Below are positions 9,551 to 18,926 of a stretch of 64,000 nt of DNA, one piece after another; the stretch's first letter is position 1; the number at the start of each line of letters is the position of its first letter. A program made the position numbers and the translations under genes. The stretch is from Halarcobacter sp. GTDB taxonomy: Bacteria; Campylobacterota; Campylobacteria; Campylobacterales; Arcobacteraceae. The notes beneath the pieces were generated by a model. That model had not been told where the DNA came from. It did not search any database and saw nothing but the letters and a program-made list of their open reading frames with translations. Location: contig JAQYVX010000009.1 of NCBI GenBank assembly GCA_030145305.1, positions 62,001 through 126,000 of the forward strand, given 5' to 3'.

Positions 9551-10978
9551 ATGGCAAATATCGGTGGAATAATTAAAACAATACAAAATATTATGAGAAA
9601 AGACAAAGGTCTTAATGGTGATGCACAAAGAATAGAACAATTAGGTTGGATGATATTTTTAAAAATCTTTGACGATAAAGATATTGAAATGGAACTTTTA
9701 AATGATGATTATCTATCACCAATTCCAAATGAATTACAATGGAGAAATTGGGCAACTGACGATGAAGGTATAACAGGAGATAAATTATTAGACTTTGTTG
9801 ATAATAAATTGTTTGCTGATTTAAAAGCTTTACCAAGTGCTGCAACAAATAAAAGAGCGCTACTTATCAAAGAGGTTTTTGAAGGTAATAACAACTATAT
9901 GAAATCTGGAACATTGATTAGACAAGTAATCAATAAACTAAATGAAATTGATTTTAATAGTAGTGATGATAGGCATTTATTTGGTGATATTTATGAAACA
10001 ATATTAAAAGAACTTCAGAGTGCAGGTAACAGTGGAGAGTTTTATACACCAAGAGCAATCACACAATTTATAACTCAAATGGTTAATCCAAAACTTGGAG
10101 AAATTGTATTCGACCCTGCTTGTGGAACAGGTGGTTTCCTAACTAATGCTATTGAACATATTAGAGCTAATGAAGTTCATAATATAGAAGATAGAATAAC
10201 ACTACAAAAAACTATTAAAGGAAGTGAGTTAAAGCCTCTTCCTCATATGTTAGCGCTTACAAATCTAATTTTACATGATGTTGAAGTTCCAAATATAGTT
10301 TATGATGATGCACTTTCAAAAGAATTAACTTCTATAACACAGAAAGATAGAGTTGATTGTATTTTAGCTAATCCACCATTTGGAGGAACAGTATCAGATG
10401 GTATGGAAACAAACTTTCCTTCTAATTTTAGAACAAAAGAGAGTGCTGATTTATTTTTAATCTTAATGATACAATATCTTAAAGATGGAGGAAGAGCAGG
10501 AATTGTATTACCTGATGGTAGTTTAACAGGTGATGGTGTAAAACAAAGAATAAGACAAAAACTACTTGAAGATTGTAATCTTCATACAATAGTAAGACTT
10601 CCAAACTCTGTATTCCAACCTTATGCAAGTGTTGCTACGAACTTATTATTCTTTACAAAAGGAACTCCTACAAAAGAAGTTTGGTATTATGAACACAAAC
10701 TTCCAGAGACTCAAAAATCTTATAGCAAAACAAAACCTATTCAAATAAGTGAATTTGACAATTTAAAATATTGGTGGGAAAATAGAGAGAAAAATGAAAT
10801 TGCATGGAAAATAGATATTGAAACTATTAAAAACAATGGATATAATCTTGATATAAAAAATCCACATAAAAAGGAAGAGGAAGAAATACATACTTCAAGT
10901 GAATTACTTGAAATGCTTCATAATTCATTTGCTAAAAGTGATGAGCTTTTAACTACATTAAAAAGAGAGTTATCTTAA
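9551..10978 (+). CDS. hsdM: Type I DNA methyltransferase, M subunit
   Basis: A 475-residue N6-adenine methyltransferase. An N-terminal helical HsdM domain (about 1-145) precedes the Rossmann methylase. The AdoMet-binding motif FDPACGTGGF is at 187-196 and the catalytic NPPF at 274-277. It modifies the target recognised by HsdS and is the core of the M2S and R2M2S complexes. GGAG lies about 15 bases before the start, which is a long spacing. Its stop codon overlaps the hsdS start by one base (TAATG), so the two are translationally coupled. Confidence 0.97.
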   Translation: MANIGGIIKTIQNIMRKDKGLNGDAQRIEQLGWMIFLKIFDDKDIEMELLNDDYLSPIPNELQWRNWATDDEGITGDKLLDFVDNKLFADLKALPSAATNKRALLIKEVFEGNNNYMKSGTLIRQVINKLNEIDFNSSDDRHLFGDIYETILKELQSAGNSGEFYTPRAITQFITQMVNPKLGEIVFDPACGTGGFLTNAIEHIRANEVHNIEDRITLQKTIKGSELKPLPHMLALTNLILHDVEVPNIVYDDALSKELTSITQKDRVDCILANPPFGGTVSDGMETNFPSNFRTKESADLFLILMIQYLKDGGRAGIVLPDGSLTGDGVKQRIRQKLLEDCNLHTIVRLPNSVFQPYASVATNLLFFTKGTPTKEVWYYEHKLPETQKSYSKTKPIQISEFDNLKYWWENREKNEIAWKIDIETIKNNGYNLDIKNPHKKEEEEIHTSSELLEMLHNSFAKSDELLTTLKRELS

Positions 10979-12303
10979 TGGATAAAGTACTGTTAGGAGA
11001 CTATATAGAGAGAGTATCTATTAAAGCATTGGATTTAGATGACTATTCTAAATTAGAAGCATTAGGAGTATCTAATGTAGATGGAATTACAAAAACAGGT
11101 CATGTTAAATCTGCTGATTTAGGTAAATATTTATATATAGAAGAAAACTATTTTGCATACAATCCATATAGAATAAATGTTGGTTCAATTGGTTTAACAC
11201 CAAAAGATGCAAAAGGTTTAGTAAGTCCAGCATACATTGTATTTAAAACAAAAAAAACATTAAAACCAGAATTACTATTTGATTTTTTAAAATCTTTTGA
11301 TGGAATTCAACAGATAAATAAACTTGCAAAAGGAACTGTTAGAAAAACATTAAGTTTTGATAATTTATCAAAAATTGAACTTTTTGTTCCAAGTATTGAT
11401 AAACAACAGATAATATTGGATTTAAAAATAAAAACACAGTCTATTCATTCAGAGTTAGTAAATGAAATTGACAACCAACAAAACCTGCTAACTAAATTAA
11501 AACAATCAATACTTCAAGAAGCAATTGAAGGAAAATTAACTTCTAAATGGAGAGAACAAAATCAAGGTATTGAATCTGCATCTATTTTACTTGAAAAAAT
11601 TAAAATAGAAAAAGAAAACCTAATAAGAGAAAAAAAAATCAAAAGAACAAAACCATTATTAGCGGTTAATGAAGATAATATATCTTTAAGTATTCCTAAT
11701 AATTGGAAATGGTGTAGGATTAATGAATTAATCACAAGTATTCAATATGGTACATCAAAAAAGTGTTCAGAAACTAATATATCAGAAAGTCCTATTTTAA
11801 GAATACCAAATATATCAAAGGGTTATATTAATACAAACTGTTTAAAATATACTGTTTTAACAAAAAAAGAAAAAGAACAGTACTCTTTAAAAATAAATGA
11901 CATTTTAGTTATACGTTCAAATGGGAGTAGAGAACTAGTTGGGAAATCAGCAATAATCTCAAATAATATGTGTAACTTTGGCTATGCCGGATACCTAATA
12001 CGTTTAAGATTTTCTAATCAATTTTTAAATGCAAGATATATACATTATTGTTTAAACTCTGCCTTTTTAAGAGAACAAATAGAAACTCCATTAAGAACAA
12101 CCGTAGGTATAAATAATATAAACAGTACGGAACTAGTTAGTTTAATAATTCCATTACCTCCAATTGAAGAACAAGAAGCAATAGTGAATAAAATAGAAAA
12201 ACTTTTTGCTATTTGTGATGAACTTGAAGAACAAATAAATAGTTCAAAACAAAATACACAAACACTTATGCAATCAGTTTTAAAAGAGGCATTTGAAAAT
12301 TAA
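10978..12303 (+). CDS. hsdS: Type I restriction specificity subunit
   Basis: A 441-residue specificity subunit with the normal two-domain layout. The first target-recognition domain covers about residues 1-145. A conserved coiled coil follows (about 150-190, ending QEAIEGKLTSKWR), then a second recognition domain introduced by PNNWKWCRINELI at about 238-250, and a second coiled coil at the C-terminus (LPPIEEQEAIVNKIEKLF...). The recognised DNA sequence cannot be predicted. The 5' end overlaps hsdM by one base. The 3' end runs into kwaA, with an 11-base overlap if the TTG start is used. Confidence 0.95.
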   Translation: MDKVLLGDYIERVSIKALDLDDYSKLEALGVSNVDGITKTGHVKSADLGKYLYIEENYFAYNPYRINVGSIGLTPKDAKGLVSPAYIVFKTKKTLKPELLFDFLKSFDGIQQINKLAKGTVRKTLSFDNLSKIELFVPSIDKQQIILDLKIKTQSIHSELVNEIDNQQNLLTKLKQSILQEAIEGKLTSKWREQNQGIESASILLEKIKIEKENLIREKKIKRTKPLLAVNEDNISLSIPNNWKWCRINELITSIQYGTSKKCSETNISESPILRIPNISKGYINTNCLKYTVLTKKEKEQYSLKINDILVIRSNGSRELVGKSAIISNNMCNFGYAGYLIRLRFSNQFLNARYIHYCLNSAFLREQIETPLRTTVGINNINSTELVSLIIPLPPIEEQEAIVNKIEKLFAICDELEEQINSSKQNTQTLMQSVLKEAFEN

Positions 12304-12892
12304 CATGAGAATATTACTATACAAATTAAACCTTTATAACTTATCGCTAATACCTCTTTATATTATTTTTATAATGCAATATATAAATATTGACTCTTTT
12401 TCCAAATGGGAGTGTTTTGAGAATAAAAAAGATTACTTTATTAACATATTTCAAAATAATTATCAAGTATCTTTTTTTATTGCATTAATAATTTTTGCTT
12501 TTTTATCTTATTTTTTATTTCAAAAGAATAATACATATGGAATTAAAAATAGTAAGAATTTTACAGATATTACCCCAATAGATTTTGACCATTTAACATT
12601 TTTATCAACATATATAATTCCACTTATTACATTCAATTTAAATGATATTAGAAGTTTTATTATTGTTATATTTTTGTTATTAATGATAGGAATAATTTAT
12701 TTAAAATCAAATCTTTATTACTTGAACCCTACTCTATTATTATTTGGGTATAAAATTTATAAATCAAAAGCAAATAACAAAAGTATAGTTTTAATTTCAC
12801 GAAAACCAATTTTAACAATGGAACATAGTTCTAAATATGTTGATTTAGGGAATAACATATATTTTATAAAGGATAAATATGGAAGTAAGTAG
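12293..12892 (+). CDS. kwaA: KwaA-like membrane protein of a Kiwa system
   Basis: A 199-residue protein with four predicted membrane helices (about 15-31, 58-76, 102-116, 120-138) and a C-terminal tail. Length, topology and position directly before a DUF4868-like gene fit KwaA of the two-gene Kiwa antiphage system, in which KwaA sits in the inner membrane and partners KwaB. Possible starts are TTG at 12293, inside hsdS, or ATG at 12305, just after the hsdS stop. Neither has an ideal ribosome site, which suggests coupling to hsdS translation. The last 14 bases overlap kwaB. The assignment rests on topology and context, so it should be read as probable. Confidence 0.7.
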   Translation: MKINMRILLYKLNLYNLSLIPLYIIFIMQYINIDSFSKWECFENKKDYFINIFQNNYQVSFFIALIIFAFLSYFLFQKNNTYGIKNSKNFTDITPIDFDHLTFLSTYIIPLITFNLNDIRSFIIVIFLLLMIGIIYLKSNLYYLNPTLLLFGYKIYKSKANNKSIVLISRKPILTMEHSSKYVDLGNNIYFIKDKYGSK

Positions 12893-13820
12893 TTTTAAAG
12901 AAGAGTTAAATGAGATATTATCTTCTGAGGAAGTAAGCTTAGAGTTATATCTAATTTCAAAACAAAGTGAAATAAAGTTTGCTTCAATATCAGAAGACTC
13001 TTCTGATAATTTATTAGAACTTTTTAAACAAAATATCAATTCTATTTTTTTGGATGATAACAACGAGTTTAAATTGAAGTCTATTAACAATGTAAATACA
13101 GAAGATGCAGATACTTATTACTATTTTGATAGTGAAAATGTATATGATAAAATTGAACACTTGACTAAATTTGATGGAGAAGGACTTGAAACATTTTCAT
13201 TTAATGATTCTCAGTTTTCTGATATTGATACATTTCTAATTAAAATAGGTACAAGTGAAAAACATATTGTTCTTTATAAAAAGAATTATCCTATTAACTT
13301 ATTAAGAAGAGGTAAAACATTATTCTTTAAAAAAAGTGCAGAAAATATTGATGAGTTAAAAGATGACATCCTTAAAATTGATAGAAATTTTCAGTTTCTT
13401 GTATTAAATGAACATGTCTTAGTAGTAAATTTAAATATGCTTGAAACTCAATTAGGTTATGAAAGTGTAATTGTAAAGAAAGCAGAAGAAGCATTGATTT
13501 CAATTGGAGCAATAGATTTCCTAGATGATATTTCAAAATTAGAAGAAATGGTAAAATCAAAGAAAATAGCTAAAAAAGTTAATCTAGTAAAAGATTCTCC
13601 TGTTATTAAAATAATAAATGACAATCAACCCAAAGTAGTAAGTTTTATTGAAGGACACCCTGAACTTAAAAAAAGTCTAAAATTTAATGACGAAGGAAAA
13701 TTAGAACTAAAAAGTAAAGTAAGTGTTGAAAAATTCCTTAAATTACTTGACGATGCTTATTTAAAATCTGAGTTAACTGATTTACTTTATGATAGTTTGA
13801 ATAAGGATAAAGTAGATTAA
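12879..13820 (+). CDS. kwaB: KwaB-like protein (DUF4868) of a Kiwa system
   Basis: A soluble protein of 313 residues with the features of DUF4868/KwaB. It has an acidic N-terminal half, a central stretch with LIKIGTSEKHIVLYKKNYPIN and LLRRGKTLFFKK at about 120-155, the segment FLVLNEHVLVVNLNMLE near 172-190, and a helical C-terminus. In Kiwa, KwaB is the cytoplasmic, DNA-associated partner of membrane KwaA. It starts with ATG after AAGGATAAAT and overlaps kwaA by 14 bases. The pair would therefore be made in fixed ratio from the hsd promoter. It ends convergently with the next gene, overlapping it by 4 bases. Confidence 0.75.
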   Translation: MEVSSFKEELNEILSSEEVSLELYLISKQSEIKFASISEDSSDNLLELFKQNINSIFLDDNNEFKLKSINNVNTEDADTYYYFDSENVYDKIEHLTKFDGEGLETFSFNDSQFSDIDTFLIKIGTSEKHIVLYKKNYPINLLRRGKTLFFKKSAENIDELKDDILKIDRNFQFLVLNEHVLVVNLNMLETQLGYESVIVKKAEEALISIGAIDFLDDISKLEEMVKSKKIAKKVNLVKDSPVIKIINDNQPKVVSFIEGHPELKKSLKFNDEGKLELKSKVSVEKFLKLLDDAYLKSELTDLLYDSLNKDKVD

Positions 13821-14734
13821 AATAACTTATAATTTTTTATCTTATAGGAAGAATTTAATAGATTATTATCAATTAATTCTTCCATATAGTTTTCAAACCC
13901 TATTTTTCCAATCCCATAATGCAGATACTCTAAATACCCTACCCATAAATCAGAATCTAATTTTTTTAAATAAAAATCCCTTCTCCCATATTGTTTAATA
14001 AACTCACCTCTAGTTTTAATATTTCTTATTTCCATATCTTTATAAAAAGTTTGTATTTTTCTATCAAATCTACTTAAAAAATCTTTTCCCCTAGATAAAC
14101 ACGTATTATTTGATTCATCCTCTAAAAAACCCTCTTTTTCGTATGATTTTAGGTTTAAAAGCTCAATCCATTTATCTCTTTTTATAAAATATATAAACTT
14201 TACATATTCATTATTCTCATACCTTAAAATATGTTTTTTAAATAAGTTTGCCGTGTAATAAATAAAACTTTTAGTATCTTCTTTTGTTGGAGTTAAATTT
14301 AATTGTTTAATCTGTTTAGATTTTGATTTAAACATAGAAAAAAGTTTATTGGTAGTTCTATATAAAATATGTTTATTTACATTTTGAATATTAAAAAAGT
14401 TTTTTGAAAATTGTTTAATTCTTATCTTGTTTCTATTGCATATTAAATGTCGTGTTGAAGGGGATTTATCATATCGTTCAGTTAATACATTTTTATAAAA
14501 ATATTTAATCATTTTTAAGATTGATTTTTCATCATCTTTTAATGCCTTAAAATAGATACCTTTAACTAACTTATTATCTAATCCTTTTATATAAAATTTA
14601 TTCCCAATTTGCTTTAAACATAATTTTCTATATCTATTTTTAACTCTTATACTAAAATCTTCAAATAGCTTTTTTATATACTCTAAAACATTTTTAGTAA
14701 CTAATAATTCAGTTCTTGATGTCTGTTTTAAATT
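13817..14734 (-). pseudogene. 5'-truncated gene of unknown function at the island edge
   Basis: The longest reading with a start is 231 residues from an ATG at 14512. The same frame stays open for 74 more codons upstream to 14734, and these codons look protein-like (QTSRTELLVTKNVLEYIKKLF...), with no ATG. The frame then meets a stop about 27 bases before the tRNA-Leu 3' half. I infer that the island junction removed the true 5' end. The product is basic and rich in Lys, Asn and Tyr, with no membrane segment, signal peptide or motif I recognise. The 231-residue piece may still be translated. Confidence 0.55.
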
Positions 14735-14761
14735 CTAAGTATGAATTAGTGTAGCCGGATC

Positions 14762-14805
14762 AGTGCCCTACGGGTGTGAGAGTTCAAATCTCTTCGGTCG
14801 CACCA
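14762..14805 (+). pseudogene. 3' half of the split tRNA-Leu gene with CCA
   Basis: This fragment contains a class II variable arm (TGCCC-TAC-GGGTG), a T-arm with GTTCAAATC, and the acceptor strand CGGTCGC followed by A and CCA. The acceptor is the exact complement of GCGACCG at 5160-5166, about 9.6 kb upstream. No 5' half is present locally, since the sequence just upstream (AGTGTAGCCGGATC) does not form a D-arm or an anticodon arm. Confidence 0.8.
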
Positions 14806-14979
14806 AAATACATTTTTATATAATTCTCTTTCCCCTACTCAAAAAATATTTCCTATTACAAGATATTTATTCATTTATACTAGCTTACTTTTACAAAAAA
14901 ATATTCTTTTTATTCTTCTTGTCATGAATATAATATAAGTTATTCATAATTAAGTAAATTTTAGAAATAATCACAACAT

Positions 14980-15000
14980 TGATTTTAATAATAATTATCA
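14980..15000. promoter_or_regulatory. Fur-box-like site before the siderophore receptor
   Basis: TTTTAATAATAATTATC lies directly upstream of the receptor ribosome site and resembles the GATAATGATAATCATTATC Fur consensus. It fits iron-repressed control of the TonB-dependent receptor. Confidence 0.6.
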
Positions 15001-15014
15001 CAACAAGGAATAAA

Positions 15015-17132
15015 ATGAATCAACCTATTAAAAAAATAATCGGTTTATCTTTATGTACTGTATTTTTACTACACACAAATTTACTTGCAGAAAATAAAAA
15101 TAAAAATGAATCACTTGGAAAAGTAGATGTAATAGCTACGGATTTAAATATTACTGAAGGCACGAACTCATATACAACTCCTTCAATGAAGACATCCACG
15201 AAGTTAAATCTTTCTATAAAAGAAACTCCTCAATCAATTAGTGTTTTTACAACTAAGAAATTGAAAGACTTAGGAATTTCCTCATATCAAAATATGCTAA
15301 ATTATGTAACTGGTGTTACCCTTAATAGATGGGATGAAAGACTAAACTCTAGTGCTAGAGGTTTTGTTATTGATTATTACAAAATTGATGGAATGCCAAC
15401 ATATACTAGTTACAATGCAAGAGATATTGATCTTTCAATGTATGATAGAGTTGAAGTTGTACGAGGAGCAAATGGACTTACTACAGGAGCTGGGAATCCT
15501 GGTATTAGTATTAATCTTGTTAGAAAAAGAGCAAATAGCGAAGAATTAACTGGAACTTTAAGTGTAGAAGCTGGTTCGTGGAATTCTTATAACGCAAGTG
15601 CTGATATTAGTTCAAAAATAACAGAAGATGGAAGTATAAGAGGAAGAATTGTTGCAAAACATGAAAAAGCAGATTCTTATATGGATGGTTATGAAAAACA
15701 AAATGACTTATTTTATGGAGTTATAGATGCTGACTTAAGTGATACTACTTATTTATCAACAGGTATTTCTTATCATAACTTAGAAAGAAAAGGTGTGCGA
15801 TGGGGAGGTCTTCCTGCTTTTTACTCTGATGGAACTCAAACTGATTTTGGCTCAGATAAAATAGTATCGGAAGATTGGACATACTGGAATGTTGAAACAA
15901 AATCTTTTTTTACAAACTTAGAACAATTTATATATAAAGATATTTCATTAAATACTTCATATTCTTATGACGAAATAAAGTCTGAATCTGCTTTATTATA
16001 TTTTGCGGGTGCTGTTAATAAAACAAATGGAAGTGGCTTAAATTCTATGGATTGGCAAGATGAGAAAGAAAAAAAAGAACATAACCTTGACTTGAATGTA
16101 AATATTCCTTTTGATTTAGGAAGATTATCTCAAGAAGTTATAATTGGAGCTACATATAATTTATCAAAACAAACTAAAAGTATTGGACGTTATCCTGCTG
16201 GGGCATACGAGGCGGTAAGTAACTTCTACAATTATGATATAAAACTACCCTCTTCTTCTAGTTCAGATATTCCATATATTGTAGAACCAGAAGAAATTGA
16301 ACAAAAAGCTCTTTATCTTGCAGGTAATTTTTCCTTAACTGATGAATTAAAATTAATCGCAGGAGCAAGACTCTCTACTTGGAAATATACAAGTGAAAAT
16401 TCATCACTTGACACAAGAGAATTTGATAATGAACTTACACCATATTTAGGTTTAGTTTATGATTTAGATAAGAACCATTCTATTTATACAAGTTACACAA
16501 GTATATTTAACCCTCAAGATAAAAAGAATAAAAATGGTAATTACTTAGATCCTATTGAAGGTAAGAGTTATGAAGCAGGAATCAAAGGAGAGTATTTTGA
16601 TGGAGCTTTAAATGCTTCGTTATCAATATTTAAAATTGAGCAAGATAACGTGGCATCAGCTATTGATGGCGTATTTGTAATAGGATCTAGTAATCAAGCT
16701 TATGAATCATCAGAAGGAGTTGTAAGTAAAGGTTTTGAAATTGATATAGCAGGACGAATAACTGACAATTTAAATGTGGATTTTGGTATTGCTAACTTTA
16801 GAGCAAAAGATGCAGATGGAGAAAAATATGATACTAAAGCTTCAAGAACAACTGCAAATGTTTTTCTAAGTTATCTAATTGATGATTTTACTCTTGGTGG
16901 AGGATTACAGTATAAAAGTAAATATTATACTGAAACTAATTATGGAAAAATCAATCAAAAAGCATACACAATTGCAAATGCAATGTTAGGATACAAAATA
17001 GACAAAAATTCAACACTTCAACTAAATGTAAATAATGTTTTTGATAAAACATATTATCAAGGAGTGGGAACAAATAGTATGGTCTATGGTGACCCTAGAA
17101 ATTTCACTTTAAATTATAAATATTCATTCTAA
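15015..17132 (+). CDS. TonB-dependent siderophore receptor
   Basis: An outer-membrane siderophore receptor of 705 residues, using the ATG at 15015 behind AAGGAAT. A TTG 36 bases upstream is also in frame but lies inside the Fur-like site and is unlikely to be the start. A signal peptide (LSLCTVFLLHTNLLA) is followed by a plug domain with the siderophore-receptor motif IKETPQSISVFT near 64-75 and YDRVEVVRGANGLTTGAGNPG near 130-150. The 22-strand barrel ends in a terminal aromatic residue (NYKYSF). The closest group by motif is the FhuE/FpvA ferric-siderophore class, but the ligand cannot be read. It starts the iron-uptake block. Confidence 0.93.
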   Translation: MNQPIKKIIGLSLCTVFLLHTNLLAENKNKNESLGKVDVIATDLNITEGTNSYTTPSMKTSTKLNLSIKETPQSISVFTTKKLKDLGISSYQNMLNYVTGVTLNRWDERLNSSARGFVIDYYKIDGMPTYTSYNARDIDLSMYDRVEVVRGANGLTTGAGNPGISINLVRKRANSEELTGTLSVEAGSWNSYNASADISSKITEDGSIRGRIVAKHEKADSYMDGYEKQNDLFYGVIDADLSDTTYLSTGISYHNLERKGVRWGGLPAFYSDGTQTDFGSDKIVSEDWTYWNVETKSFFTNLEQFIYKDISLNTSYSYDEIKSESALLYFAGAVNKTNGSGLNSMDWQDEKEKKEHNLDLNVNIPFDLGRLSQEVIIGATYNLSKQTKSIGRYPAGAYEAVSNFYNYDIKLPSSSSSDIPYIVEPEEIEQKALYLAGNFSLTDELKLIAGARLSTWKYTSENSSLDTREFDNELTPYLGLVYDLDKNHSIYTSYTSIFNPQDKKNKNGNYLDPIEGKSYEAGIKGEYFDGALNASLSIFKIEQDNVASAIDGVFVIGSSNQAYESSEGVVSKGFEIDIAGRITDNLNVDFGIANFRAKDADGEKYDTKASRTTANVFLSYLIDDFTLGGGLQYKSKYYTETNYGKINQKAYTIANAMLGYKIDKNSTLQLNVNNVFDKTYYQGVGTNSMVYGDPRNFTLNYKYSF

Positions 17133-17137
17133 TTTAA

Positions 17138-17168
17138 AAGATAAGGTAATTTATTTACCTTATCTTAT
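17138..17168 (+). terminator. Hairpin terminator after the receptor gene
   Basis: A perfect 12-base stem AAGATAAGGTAA/TTACCTTATCTT has a 5-base loop and sits 5 bases after the stop. The T-tract is short, so termination may be partial, allowing some read-through into the kinase gene. Confidence 0.7.
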
Positions 17169-17210
17169 TATTGATTATCAAAATTAATTAAATTTTATGT
17201 ACAATAAATT

Positions 17211-18926
17211 ATGATATACCTTATTATTCTTTTTACATTTCTATTTACAAATTTATATTCTGCTGATGTAAATAAATATAATAATATAAATAGCTTTCTA
17301 ATATCTAGTGAAGGTGGAAGTTATAAACAAACCACTTATGAAGAATACAAAACTAATAAACTAAAAAATTTTAAGATAAAAATGGGTATTGATAAAAAAA
17401 CATTAAAAAATAAACCCTATTATCTTACAATCATAGATAAAGATGATTCCCTTAAATATACCAATGCAAAATATGAAATATATGATCATATGAAAGTAAT
17501 AAAATTAGATGAATCTATTGAAAAAGACTTATATTTTGAATACTCATATAAAACTGCTCAAAGAATCGCTTTTAGATTTAATGTAATATCAGATTTTGAA
17601 TATAAGTACATACTCCCTTTTGAAGGAATTTTATATGGCTTAGCTTATGGCATAATATTCTCAGCTTTTCTTTATTACCTAATAATCTATTCTTCAACTA
17701 GAAGAATTTACTTTTTATACTATTCAATAATGCAATTATTTGTTCTTCTTTCATTAATAGGATTTGTCTATTTTAGTTTCAAACCTTATCCTAATGAGTT
17801 AGGACAAACAATAGTTGATATTTTTGAAACATCTGGTTTTATTTTTACAATTCTTTTTGCTAAAGAAGTATTAAATACAAAAAAAGTAATGCCATATATG
17901 AATTATATTTTAAACTTCTTTTTATTTATAAATATATTAGATATTTTTGCAATTTTTATTTTCAAACAATCTATTTTTTATGAATACATGCCTTTTTATC
18001 TTAGCTTTTTATTGCCTTTTATTGCAGGTATTATATCAATTATAAAAGGCAATAAAATATCAGTCTTTTATACATTAGGTTGGTTTATGGTTTTTCTTGT
18101 GGTCTATTTATATGAGAAAGATATGATTCCATTAAGTGGTATATATACAATTCATTTAACTTTACCATTAGAGTCTTTGATATTTAGTTTTGCTCTTACT
18201 ATTACTTTAAGAGAACTAGTTCAAAAGCAAAATGAAAAAGAAAAACTACTTATTCATAAAAGCAAACTAGCTTCTATGGGAGAGATGATTGATAATATTG
18301 CACATCAATGGAGGCAACCATTAATGCATCTAGGATATATTAATATGAATTTGGAGATGTCAAGCCAAAGTGATAAATTTGAAAAAGAATATTTTATAAA
18401 AAAAATAAAAGAGTCAAATACTCAAATAAAATTTATGTCAAAAACAATTGATGACTTTAGTGACTTCTACAAAATAGAAAAAGAAAAACAAGAATTTCTA
18501 ATTTCAAATGCTTGCAAATTAGCAATAAATATTATCAATCCTACATTAAAAAAGAAAAATATTAATTTGAATCTAACTATAAAAAAAGATTCTTTTATTA
18601 AAGGTTATGAAAATGAATATGCGCAAGTTATACTTAACTTCTTTACAAATAGTATTGAGATTTTTGAAACTAGAAAAATTGAAAATCCTATGATTAATAT
18701 TTTAATAGAAACTATTAATAATAAATCTATTACAAAAGTTTTTGATAATGGTAAAGGAATTAAAAACAATAGTTTGGAAGAAATATTTGATGCCTATGTT
18801 AGCACTAAAAAGAAAGGTTCAGGTATAGGTTTATATATGTCTAGAGTAATTATCCAATCACATTTTGATGGCAATATTTATGCCTCTAATAATAAAGAAG
18901 GTGCTTGTTTTACTATTGAGGTTTAA
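17211..18926 (+). CDS. 7TMR-DISM-type membrane histidine kinase
   Basis: A sensor kinase of 571 residues. It has a signal peptide or first helix (1-17), a short extracytoplasmic domain (to about 130), then a block of seven membrane helices (about 138-335) of the 7TMR-DISM type, a coiled coil, and a kinase core with the H-box around His365 (NIAHQWRQPL). N, G1 and G2 boxes follow (VFDNGKGI, GSGIGLYMS). The H-box belongs to the HQWRQPL class common in Campylobacterota. The nearby response regulator at 19646 is the likely partner. The position after a siderophore receptor suggests an iron- or siderophore-linked signal. Confidence 0.9.
   Translation: MIYLIILFTFLFTNLYSADVNKYNNINSFLISSEGGSYKQTTYEEYKTNKLKNFKIKMGIDKKTLKNKPYYLTIIDKDDSLKYTNAKYEIYDHMKVIKLDESIEKDLYFEYSYKTAQRIAFRFNVISDFEYKYILPFEGILYGLAYGIIFSAFLYYLIIYSSTRRIYFLYYSIMQLFVLLSLIGFVYFSFKPYPNELGQTIVDIFETSGFIFTILFAKEVLNTKKVMPYMNYILNFFLFINILDIFAIFIFKQSIFYEYMPFYLSFLLPFIAGIISIIKGNKISVFYTLGWFMVFLVVYLYEKDMIPLSGIYTIHLTLPLESLIFSFALTITLRELVQKQNEKEKLLIHKSKLASMGEMIDNIAHQWRQPLMHLGYINMNLEMSSQSDKFEKEYFIKKIKESNTQIKFMSKTIDDFSDFYKIEKEKQEFLISNACKLAINIINPTLKKKNINLNLTIKKDSFIKGYENEYAQVILNFFTNSIEIFETRKIENPMINILIETINNKSITKVFDNGKGIKNNSLEEIFDAYVSTKKKGSGIGLYMSRVIIQSHFDGNIYASNNKEGACFTIEV

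Larger units (their letters stand above)
5200..14761. mobile_element. Defence island inside a tRNA-Leu gene
   Basis: The island is bounded by two complementary halves of one tRNA-Leu gene. Contents in order: intact tRNA-Leu(GAG), caspase-like protease (minus), hsdR-hsdM-hsdS-kwaA-kwaB (plus), and a 5'-truncated gene (minus). There is no integrase or transposase inside, so the element is either a remnant or was moved by an enzyme in trans. The outer ends do not share a clear direct repeat, which suggests that one junction has eroded or that more than one insertion or deletion occurred. Confidence 0.6.

Noticed and set aside
5200-14761. CRISPR-associated transposon at a tRNA-Leu gene
   Set aside because: Some such elements target tRNA-Leu genes, but no tnsB, tnsC, tniQ or cas genes and no transposon end repeats are visible.
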